7,546 bases of DNA from CAYMLL01 sp964390645 (GTDB lineage: Bacteria; Planctomycetota; UBA8108). The notes beneath the pieces were generated by a model, which saw only the letters and a program-made list of their open reading frames with translations, did no database searches and was not told the origin of the DNA. Positions 1-7,546 of the stretch are shown one piece after another (position 1 is the first letter of the stretch; every line of letters starts with the position of its first letter). The position numbers and the translations under genes are program-made. Location: assembly GCA_964390645.1 (NCBI GenBank), contig CAYMLL010000335.1, positions 1 to 7,546 of the forward strand, given 5' to 3'.

Positions 1-1
1 G

Positions 2-1021
2 TGGTGCCTGTCGGGGGCGGCCGCCCCGGGGGGCCCCACGCTCGCCGAGTCGAACCGCAACCTCGACACCGTCGTCGACGCGCTCGAGGAGGCCCAGAAA
101 AGCACCGGAATCAAGCTCCTCTGGGGCACAGCGAACCTCTTCTCCAACAGGCGCTACGTGCACGGCGCGGCGACGAGCTGTAACGCCGACGCATTCGCCT
201 ACGCCGCCGCGCAGGTGAAGAAGGCGGTCGAGGTAACCAAGAGGCTCGGGGGCGAGAACTACGTCTTCTGGGGCGGTCGCGAGGGATACCAGAACCTGCG
301 CAACACCGACATGAAGCGCGAGGTAGATCATCTCGCCAAGTTCATGCACATGGCGATCGACTACGCAAAGGAGATCGGCTTCACCGGGCAGTTTCTCTTC
401 GAGCCCAAGCCGAAGGAGCCGACCAAGCACCAGTACGACTTCGACGCGGCCAACTGCATCAACTTCCTGCGCGCGTACGGGCTCGAGGACCATATCAAGC
501 TCAACCTCGAGACCAACCACGCGACGCTCGCGACCCACACGATGCAGCACGAGCTCGAGTACGCCGGCATGCAGGGATTTCTCGGCTCCATGGACGCGAA
601 CACCGGCGACCTGCTCCTCGGATGGGACACCGATCAGTTCCCGACCGACATCTACCTGACAACCGAATGCATGCTGTCGATTCTCAAGTTCGGAGGACTG
701 TCTCCCGGCGGCATCAACTTCGACGCCAAGGTCCGACGCGAGAGCTTCGAGCCCGTCGACCTCTTCCACGCGCACGTCGGCGGAATGGACGCGTTCGCTC
801 GTGGCCTCAAGATCGCCGCGGCCATCCGCGCCGACGGCAAGTTCGAGGCCCTTCTCGCGGAGCGCTACGGCTCCTGGGACACGGGCGTCGGCGCAGAGAT
901 CGAGGCCGATAAGCACGGTTTCGGGTCGCTCGAAGCCTACATGCTCGAAAAGGGAGAGGTTGCACCGAACGTCAGCGGCCGCCAGGAGATGCTCGAGAAT
1001 CTCGTCAACATGTACGTTTGA
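2..1021 (+). CDS. xylA: Xylose isomerase, C-terminal ~339 residues (5' partial)
   Basis: The enzyme interconverts D-xylose and D-xylulose (and glucose/fructose) in the cytoplasm, the first step of bacterial xylose use. The frame is open from the window edge and stops with TGA at 1019-1021. About 339 residues are visible, against roughly 440 in the full-length class II enzymes such as E. coli XylA, so about 100 N-terminal residues lie outside. Recognisable family blocks are KLLWGTANLF, GGENYVFWGGREGY, EPKPKEPTKHQYD, NLETNHATLA, GWDTDQFP and NFDAKVRRES. All downstream metal ligands are present: Glu 401-403, Lys 407-409 (substrate), Glu 509-511, His 518-520, Asp 593-595, Asp 626-628, Asp 632-634 and Asp 722-724. 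The C-terminus SGRQEMLENLVNMYV is typical. The oddity is codons 2-40, where the family's catalytic FHDxDxAPEG segment reads as a Gly/Ala/Pro-rich string, probably a sequence error. The sugar-binding protein gene follows after 62 bp and is probably co-transcribed. Confidence 0.95.
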   Translation, partial: WCLSGAAAPGGPTLAESNRNLDTVVDALEEAQKSTGIKLLWGTANLFSNRRYVHGAATSCNADAFAYAAAQVKKAVEVTKRLGGENYVFWGGREGYQNLRNTDMKREVDHLAKFMHMAIDYAKEIGFTGQFLFEPKPKEPTKHQYDFDAANCINFLRAYGLEDHIKLNLETNHATLATHTMQHELEYAGMQGFLGSMDANTGDLLLGWDTDQFPTDIYLTTECMLSILKFGGLSPGGINFDAKVRRESFEPVDLFHAHVGGMDAFARGLKIAAAIRADGKFEALLAERYGSWDTGVGAEIEADKHGFGSLEAYMLEKGEVAPNVSGRQEMLENLVNMYV

Positions 1022-1030
1022 AACGGCCCT

Positions 1031-1069
1031 CTGATACGAGTATCCGATACGGCTTACCGATACGGCGCT
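1031..1069. repeat. Three imperfect tandem 13-bp repeats in the xylA/binding-protein spacer
   Basis: Three head-to-tail units occupy 1031-1043 (CTGATACGAGTAT), 1044-1056 (CCGATACGGCTTA) and 1057-1069 (CCGATACGGCGCT). Units 2 and 3 share their first ten bases, and unit 1 keeps the GATACG core. The array fills most of the 62-bp spacer and ends 14 bp before the ATG of the binding-protein gene. It could be an iterated regulator site, an RNA element controlling translation of the downstream gene, or a chance slippage product. The repetition is seen directly; any function is a guess. Confidence 0.6.
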
Positions 1070-1083
1070 CAACGAGAAAGACG

Positions 1084-2025
1084 ATGCTACGAACCATCTA
1101 CCTGAGTCTGCTGGCTGTCGTCGTCACCTTGGTCGGATGCGGCGAGGAGAAGAAGAAGGTCGGCTTTTCGATGCTGACTTCCAACAACCCGTTCTTTCCC
1201 GTCATCGCGAAGGCGATGACGGAGGCGGCGGAGAAGCTCGGCTACGAGGTGATCGCGGTCAGCGCCGACGAGAATCTCGCCAAGCAGAAGCAGCAGATCG
1301 ACGATTTCATCACGCAAGGCTGTGTCGCGATCGTTCTCAACCCGGTGAACTCACTCGGCATCGGCGTCGCGATCAAGAAGGCGAACGCGGAGGGCATTCC
1401 GGTCTTCACGAACGACATCGGTTGTCTCGACCCGGAAGCCAAGGTCGTCACGCATGTGGCGACGGACAACGAGCAAGGCGGCCACCTGGCCGGCCAGGCG
1501 ATCATCAAGGCGCTCGAGGGCAAGGGAAAGGTCGCCGTGCTCGACTTTCCGAAGGTCGAGTCCGTGCAGCTGCGCACGAAGGGCTTCAAGGCGGAGATCG
1601 ACAAGCACAACGCTGCGGGGGGCGGTCAGATCGAGATCATCACGCCGTACCTCGACGGCGGCGGCGACCGGGCCAAGAGCCGCGATGCGATGCAGGCGAT
1701 CCTGCAGACGCACCAGGACGTCACGGGCGTCTTCTGCATCAACGATCCATCGGCAGTCGGCGCTATCACCGCGCTCGAGGACGCCAAGCGCGAGAAGGAC
1801 GTCACGGTCGTGGGCTTCGACGGCGCGCCCGAAGGCAAGCGAGCGGTCCTCGAAGGACGCGAGTACGCCTCCCCGACCCAGTACCCGCGCCTGATGGCGA
1901 CGACGACCATCGAGATGATTCACAAGTACCTCGCCGGGGAGCAGGTCGAGTCCGAGATTCTCATCCCGACGACGCTCTACACGCTCGAGGTGGCAGAGAA
2001 GGACGACAACGTCGACGGCTGGTGA
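1084..2025 (+). CDS. Sugar ABC transporter substrate-binding lipoprotein, ribose-binding (RbsB) type
   Basis: This 313-residue protein is predicted to be exported, lipid-anchored and to deliver a sugar to an ABC permease. I chose the ATG at 1084 because it gives a clean lipoprotein signal: a short Arg-containing start, a hydrophobic core (residues 5-17) and lipobox LVGC with Cys19 (codon 1138-1140). The longer in-frame opening upstream adds a charged, non-signal leader and would overlap the xylA stop. The mature part follows the periplasmic binding protein type I fold (Peripla_BP_4): SNNPFF at 33-38, DFITQG at 74-79, the DNEQGG hinge region at 128-133, the IND motif at 219-221, VVGFDG at 242-247 and Gln266. 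Compared with E. coli RbsB from memory, most sugar contacts appear conserved, but the Arg after the domain-1 Asp is Ile112, so the ligand may not be ribose. The neighbouring xylA suggests xylose or another pentose. No permease or ATPase gene follows; the next gene is convergent. Confidence 0.9.
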   Translation: MLRTIYLSLLAVVVTLVGCGEEKKKVGFSMLTSNNPFFPVIAKAMTEAAEKLGYEVIAVSADENLAKQKQQIDDFITQGCVAIVLNPVNSLGIGVAIKKANAEGIPVFTNDIGCLDPEAKVVTHVATDNEQGGHLAGQAIIKALEGKGKVAVLDFPKVESVQLRTKGFKAEIDKHNAAGGGQIEIITPYLDGGGDRAKSRDAMQAILQTHQDVTGVFCINDPSAVGAITALEDAKREKDVTVVGFDGAPEGKRAVLEGREYASPTQYPRLMATTTIEMIHKYLAGEQVESEILIPTTLYTLEVAEKDDNVDGW

Positions 2026-2037
2026 TCGACCGTCGAC
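2011..2037. terminator. Inverted repeat straddling the stop of the binding-protein gene
   Basis: GTCGACGG at 2011-2018 and CCGTCGAC at 2030-2037 are perfect 8-base complements separated by 11 bases. The stop codon (2023-2025) lies in the loop. No T-run follows on either strand, so this is not a textbook intrinsic terminator. It may stabilise the mRNA 3' end or add to a second hairpin just downstream. TCGA-rich words are common in this DNA, so chance is possible. Confidence 0.35.
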
Positions 2038-2060
2038 AAGCGTCCAGACGGGGACCTCGA

Positions 2061-2094
2061 CCGCGAAGAAGGCGGGGCTCCCGGAACTTCGCGG
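2061..2094. terminator. Nested hairpin between convergent genes, candidate bidirectional terminator
   Basis: CCGCGAAG at 2061-2068 pairs perfectly with CTTCGCGG at 2087-2094. Inside the loop, CGGG at 2073-2076 pairs with CCCG at 2080-2083 around a GCT triloop, giving a two-tier stem with a 4/3 internal loop. It sits in the 85-bp gap between the plus-strand binding-protein gene and the minus-strand chitinase gene, where a shared terminator is expected. There is no T-tract on either side, so Rho-independent action is uncertain. Confidence 0.45.
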
Positions 2095-2110
2095 GAGCGA
2101 GCTCCCCGGG

Positions 2111-3421
2111 TCATGGTGACTCATCCAGAAGCGCGGCGAGGTGCTCCGAGTAGAGTCGACCGCCTTCGCCGCTGCGGTGGTCGAACGACGCGTCCCAGAG
2201 CATGAAGCCGCCGACGTGCTCGAATTCTCGCATCAAGCTCACCAGGCCGGAGAGCTCGTTGCGCGGCACGTAGCCTCCCGCCGGAGCGGCACGTGGAGCG
2301 GCCGGCAGCCCGACGAAGAGCGCGGGGCCGTCGTTCGCATCGGTCCACTCGTTCCACGTGGAGAGCGCCCTGCGAAACGTCGCGACGTCGTTCGCCGAGT
2401 AGCGGCAGAAGTTGTTGTAGAACTGGACGTAGAGCTGATCGAAGAGCCGGGGGTGGTCTCCGAGCGCCGAGCCAGGCGCCGGGCCGAGGTGAGCGTCGGG
2501 GAACGGGCACTGCGGTGCGGCCGTCATCAGGAATCGATCCGGCCCGTCCTCATCCATCAGCTGGTGCAACCGCTCGACGAAGACGCTGTGATGGTTGTGC
2601 GCGCCCGCCTCGATGTCGAGGTTGACGCCGTCGAGCACGACGTCGCCGAAGGGACGCGGGATCTCGTCGCTCGAGCCGCCGAGGAACATGTCCCAGATCG
2701 TGCGTGCGAAACCGCGCGCCTGATGATCATCATCGAAGAGGTAGTTGCCGACCGCGCCACCGAGGGAGATCAGCACCGTCATGCCGGCGGCCTGGCAGTG
2801 ACGGATTTCGGCGCCGATCTCGGGGCAGTCGAGGAGCGATACGAAGCCGGTAAAAGGCCGGCCGCAGTGGTACGAGAGGTTGATGCCGGGTAGGCGACCC
2901 GGATTGCGTGCGTCGAAGTAGGTGACGACGAAGCCGATGACAACGACGTCGTAGTCGCCGCTGTCGCAGACATCCCGAAGCGACGGCTCCCAGTTGCGAC
3001 GGGTCGGGTCGGTGCTTCCGTAACCGTTCTGTCCCCAGTAGACGACACGCTGATAGCGACGCTCGCGCCGGCAACCCGCGGAGGGTTCGTCGCAGTCAGG
3101 CAGATCATCGGGTGTCGGATCCTCGCCGCAGTCCGGAAACGGCGCGGGAATGACTGGCCCGCTACGAAAGAGGAAGCTCAGCGTGTAGACGGCGTCGGAG
3201 ACGTCAACGCCGCCGTCGTCGTTCGAGTCCACGGGCTTCAGGCAGGACGGGCTCGGGGCGTCGGGCCCGAAGAACGTCAGCAGCGTGAACACGGCGTCCG
3301 AGATATCGAGACGACGATCGCCGTTCGCATCTCCGCGTACGAAGGGGGCGGGCGTGACGTCTGTGGTCACGGCGAGGACGAGCGCGACCGTGGCGCAAAG
3401 AAAGAGACGTGAGAGTGTCAC
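2111..3421 (-). CDS. Secreted GH18 chitinase, hevamine (class III) type, with N-terminal dockerin-like repeats
   Basis: Predicted to be exported and to cleave beta-1,4-linked GlcNAc polymers. Numbering from a GTG at 3421 (436 residues): signal peptide about 1-25; two Asp-rich calcium-loop repeats at 29-52 and 64-88; Cys/Pro-rich linker to about 122; GH18 domain from about 123 to the end. The GH18 part matches plant hevamine closely: YWGQN at 128-132, SLGG at 219-222, the catalytic block DGVNLDIE at 264-271 with proton-donor Glu271, APQCPFPD, VQFYNN with Tyr335 (hevamine Tyr183 position), VGLPAAP, and Trp409 in GGFMLWD. The usual DGxDxDxE has Asn at residue 267 instead of Asp, which may weaken catalysis. 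The GTG start is preferred because AGGA lies 9 bases upstream and the leader is then a conventional signal peptide. An in-frame ATG at 3463 adds 14 residues with two Glu and lacks a ribosome site. The gene follows gltD on the same strand after about 200 bp and is probably transcribed separately. Confidence 0.88.
   Translation of the reverse strand: MTLSRLFLCATVALVLAVTTDVTPAPFVRGDANGDRRLDISDAVFTLLTFFGPDAPSPSCLKPVDSNDDGGVDVSDAVYTLSFLFRSGPVIPAPFPDCGEDPTPDDLPDCDEPSAGCRRERRYQRVVYWGQNGYGSTDPTRRNWEPSLRDVCDSGDYDVVVIGFVVTYFDARNPGRLPGINLSYHCGRPFTGFVSLLDCPEIGAEIRHCQAAGMTVLISLGGAVGNYLFDDDHQARGFARTIWDMFLGGSSDEIPRPFGDVVLDGVNLDIEAGAHNHHSVFVERLHQLMDEDGPDRFLMTAAPQCPFPDAHLGPAPGSALGDHPRLFDQLYVQFYNNFCRYSANDVATFRRALSTWNEWTDANDGPALFVGLPAAPRAAPAGGYVPRNELSGLVSLMREFEHVGGFMLWDASFDHRSGEGGRLYSEHLAALLDESP
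3158..3337 (-). repeat. Two dockerin/EF-hand-like calcium-loop repeats encoded in the chitinase
   Basis: Unit 1 (codons 3266-3337) contains GDANGD then LDISDAVFTLLTFFG; unit 2 (codons 3158-3232) contains DSNDDG then VDVSDAVYTLSFLF. Each has the D-x-N-x-D/G-x-x-D-x-S-D spacing of a calcium-binding loop followed by a hydrophobic helix, as in dockerin type I repeats. Four cysteines (residues 60, 98, 110 and 117) sit after unit 1 and in the linker and could form two disulfides. No cohesin partner is encoded here, so anchoring to a scaffold or surface is only a possibility. Confidence 0.8.
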
Positions 3422-3430
3422 GAGGAGTGT

Positions 3431-3434
3431 TCCT
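3431..3434 (-). promoter_or_regulatory. Candidate Shine-Dalgarno (AGGA) for the chitinase GTG start
   Basis: On the minus strand AGGA is followed by nine bases and then GTG (3421-3419). The alternative ATG at 3463 has no purine-rich site ahead of it; its upstream sequence is pyrimidine-rich. This is the main nucleotide-level argument for the shorter start. Confidence 0.35.
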
Positions 3435-3557
3435 GCAACCTCTGGACGCGGAGAGAACTCCATCGAAGCGTAGGCTCGAACGCGCCGGGAAGAAAGGGAG
3501 ACGGAGGGAGATGGCCTTCTCGATCGCCTCTCGTCCTCGTTGGTGCTGCCGCTCGAT

Positions 3558-3572
3558 GAGAGCTCAGCTCTC
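3558..3572. repeat. Perfect palindrome downstream of gltD
   Basis: GAGAGCTCAGCTCTC is a 15-base perfect palindrome around a central C, able to form a 6-bp stem with a TCA triloop. It lies about 52 bases past the gltD stop in the roughly 200-bp gap before the chitinase gene. A weaker inverted repeat, GCACG/CGTGC at 3575-3591, is adjacent. It could be a weak gltBD terminator (no T-run is present) or a regulator site for the chitinase. I see no convincing promoter boxes in the gap. Confidence 0.35.
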
Positions 3573-3623
3573 CTGCACGACGAAGGCGTGCCGCTCGCTA
3601 CGGAGCCGCGACCGGCGACATCT

Positions 3624-5087
3624 TCAGGGCAGGGTCGTCTCACCGACCAGAAATCGATCGATCTCCCGTGCGCACTCGCGACCCTCGTGAATGGCCCAGA
3701 CGACCAGCGACTGGCCGCGGCGACAGTCACCCGCGGCAAAGACCCCGTCGACATTCGTGGCGTACCGGCCGTACTCGGCCTTGAAGTTGGAGCGCGGATC
3801 GGTCTCGAGGCCGAGCTTCGGAACGATCGTCTCCTCCGGGCCAAGGAAACCCATGGCGAGGAAGACGAGGTCTGCCTTGAAGTCCTTCCCCGACCCGGCG
3901 ACCTCGCCCATCTGCCACCTGCCGGCCGCGTCCTTCTGCCAGTCCACCTTCACCGTGCGAATGCCGGCGACACGACCGTTTCCGTCATCGATGAAGCTCT
4001 TCGACAGGATACAGAACTCTCGTGGGTCAGAGCCGAACTTCTCCTCCACCTCGGCGTGTCCGTAGTCGACGCGGAAGATCCGGGGCCACTGTGGCCACGG
4101 GTTGTCCGGAGAGCGCTCGTCCGGCGGACGTGGCAGGAGCTCGAAGTTCACGAGGCTCTTGCAACCATGTCGCATCGACGTGCCGATGCAGTCGGTGCCG
4201 GTATCTCCGCCGCCCACGACGACGACGTCCTTGTCCTTCGCGGAGATGTACTGACCGTCCTCGAGTCCCGAGTCCAGAAGGCTGCTCGTGTTCCGGGTCA
4301 GGAAGTCCATCGCGAAGTGGACACCTTCGAGCTCGCGGCCGGGGATCTCCAGGTCACGGGGCTGCGTGGCGCCACACGCGAGCACGATCGCGTCGCTGTT
4401 CGCACGCAGCTCCTCGATGTCCACGTCGACACCGACATGCGCGCCGGTGACGAACTCGACTCCCTCCTGACGCATCAGGTCGACACGACGATCGACAAGG
4501 CTCTTGTCGAGCTTCATGTTGGGAATGCCGTACATCAACAGCCCACCGATGCGGTCGGCTCGCTCGTAAACCGTCACGCCGTGGCCCGCTCTGTTCAGCT
4601 GCGCGGCGCAGGCAAGGCCCGCGGGGCCGGATCCGATCACCGCGACCTTCTTGCCCGTTCGCGACGCAGGAGATTCGGCGAGAATCCAACCCTGCTTCCA
4701 ACCGTGGTCGACGATCGCGTTCTCGATGTTCTTGATCGTCACCGCCGGATCGGTGATCCCGAGAACACACGCACCCTCGCACGGGGCCGGGCAGACTCGA
4801 CCGGTGAATTCCGGAAAATTGTTCGTCTTGTGGAGCCGATCGAGAGCTTCACGCCAGCGTCCCTGGTAGACGAGATCGTTCCACTCGGGAATGAGGTTGT
4901 CGACTGGACAGCCGGTCTCCGACTGACAGAACGGTACGCCGCAGTCCATGCAGCGAGCGCCCTGTGTTCTCAGATGCTCGACGGGGACGTCGACGAGGAA
5001 CTCGTCGAAGTGCTCGATTCTCTGCATGGGCGCCGCGTAGGGGACCGTCTGGCGCTCGAACTCCTTGAAGCCGTCCGTCTTGCCCAT
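3624..5087 (-). CDS. gltD: Glutamate synthase (NADPH) small subunit
   Basis: This 487-residue subunit takes electrons from NADPH onto FAD and passes them through iron-sulfur clusters to the large subunit, where glutamate is made from glutamine and 2-oxoglutarate. The N-terminal ferredoxin-like domain has Cys46, Cys49, Cys54 and Cys60 (CMDCGVPFC then GC) and Cys99, Cys103 and Cys107 (VCPAPCEGAC), the usual pattern for two 4Fe-4S clusters. The FAD dinucleotide-binding motif is GSGPAG at 152-157, with GGLLMYGIP at 181-189. The NADPH-binding motif is GGGDTG at 292-297. The C-terminal FAD segment AAGDCRRGQSLVVWAIHEGR is at about 451-470. Length and domain order are normal for GltD, and the ATG start gives the family's MGKxxGF opening. 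It lies 71 bp downstream of gltB on the same strand, so one transcript is likely. Related oxidoreductases share this fold (such as the dihydropyrimidine dehydrogenase N-terminal region), but the adjacency to gltB settles the call. Confidence 0.97.
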   Translation of the reverse strand: MGKTDGFKEFERQTVPYAAPMQRIEHFDEFLVDVPVEHLRTQGARCMDCGVPFCQSETGCPVDNLIPEWNDLVYQGRWREALDRLHKTNNFPEFTGRVCPAPCEGACVLGITDPAVTIKNIENAIVDHGWKQGWILAESPASRTGKKVAVIGSGPAGLACAAQLNRAGHGVTVYERADRIGGLLMYGIPNMKLDKSLVDRRVDLMRQEGVEFVTGAHVGVDVDIEELRANSDAIVLACGATQPRDLEIPGRELEGVHFAMDFLTRNTSSLLDSGLEDGQYISAKDKDVVVVGGGDTGTDCIGTSMRHGCKSLVNFELLPRPPDERSPDNPWPQWPRIFRVDYGHAEVEEKFGSDPREFCILSKSFIDDGNGRVAGIRTVKVDWQKDAAGRWQMGEVAGSGKDFKADLVFLAMGFLGPEETIVPKLGLETDPRSNFKAEYGRYATNVDGVFAAGDCRRGQSLVVWAIHEGRECAREIDRFLVGETTLP

Positions 5088-5158
5088 GATCGTTTCCGCA
5101 AAAGGCTCCGGGTTGTCGTCTCCCGCCGTGATCTCGCTTCGCTGACTGGCGACCCGGT

Positions 5159-7546
<2,388 letters not shown>

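Noticed and set aside
1018..1083. Extending the binding protein to the open frame beginning at 1018
   Set aside because: It would overlap the xylA stop, translate the 13-bp repeat array and place a charged 22-residue leader ahead of an otherwise perfect lipoprotein signal.
1351..2124. A 257-codon minus-strand open frame opposite the binding-protein gene
   Set aside because: It overlaps a well-supported RbsB-type gene and extends into the chitinase end. Its composition is that of an antisense frame, with no domain recognised.
2141..2893. A 250-codon plus-strand open frame opposite the chitinase
   Set aside because: It is antisense to the conserved GH18 domain; the translation is Val/Glu/Arg-rich with no motif.
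3487..3514. Purine-rich tract on the plus strand, possible triplex-forming element
   Set aside because: It is interrupted by C at 3502 and T at 3512, has no mirror symmetry, and is short; an unremarkable pyrimidine-rich leader is enough to explain it.
3464..3844. Extending the chitinase to an ATG at 3844
   Set aside because: That would add 127 residues of Arg/Ser-rich sequence, overlap gltD by about 220 bases and bury the signal peptide in the interior of the protein.
5108..5157. CCGGGT/ACCCGG inverted repeat in the gltB-gltD gap, considered as an attenuator
   Set aside because: Only six bases per arm, separated by about 38 bases with no supporting inner stem; expected by chance in high-GC sequence.

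Overview
The window is high-GC bacterial DNA with five protein-coding genes and little non-coding space. The best lineage pointer is a secreted protein at 2111-3421. It carries a two-unit calcium-binding (dockerin/EF-hand-like) module followed by a Cys- and Pro-rich linker, a layout I associate with exported proteins of Planctomycetota and related aquatic bacteria. I therefore favour a planctomycete or a similar environmental genome. That is inference from one domain style; nothing here fixes the species.

Left part, plus strand. The window opens inside a xylose isomerase gene (xylA, 2-1021, 5' end missing). After a 62-bp spacer holding three imperfect 13-bp tandem repeats comes a lipoprotein-type periplasmic sugar-binding protein of the ribose/RbsB class (1084-2025). 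The pair looks like the tail of a pentose uptake and isomerisation operon, but no ABC permease or ATPase follows. The operon ends at a convergent junction (about 2011-2110) with two hairpin-forming inverted repeats.

Right part, minus strand. Reading right to left: the C-terminal half of the glutamate synthase large subunit (gltB, 5159-7546, 5' end outside the window), the complete small subunit (gltD, 3624-5087) 71 bp downstream, and about 200 bp further on a secreted GH18 chitinase of the hevamine (plant/fungal class III) type. GltB and GltD together form the enzyme that converts glutamine and 2-oxoglutarate into two glutamates with NADPH. The chitinase is predicted to act outside the cytoplasm on chitin or a related glycan.

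The xylA, gltB and gltD genes are ordinary housekeeping or catabolic genes. The points that deserve attention are the hevamine-like chitinase with its N-terminal calcium-binding module and an Asp-to-Asn change in the catalytic motif, the 13-bp tandem repeat, the hairpins at the convergent junction, and an apparently corrupted xylA reading at the extreme left edge. I found no CRISPR array, RNA gene, insertion sequence, toxin-antitoxin pair or defence system, and no convincing new multi-gene system.
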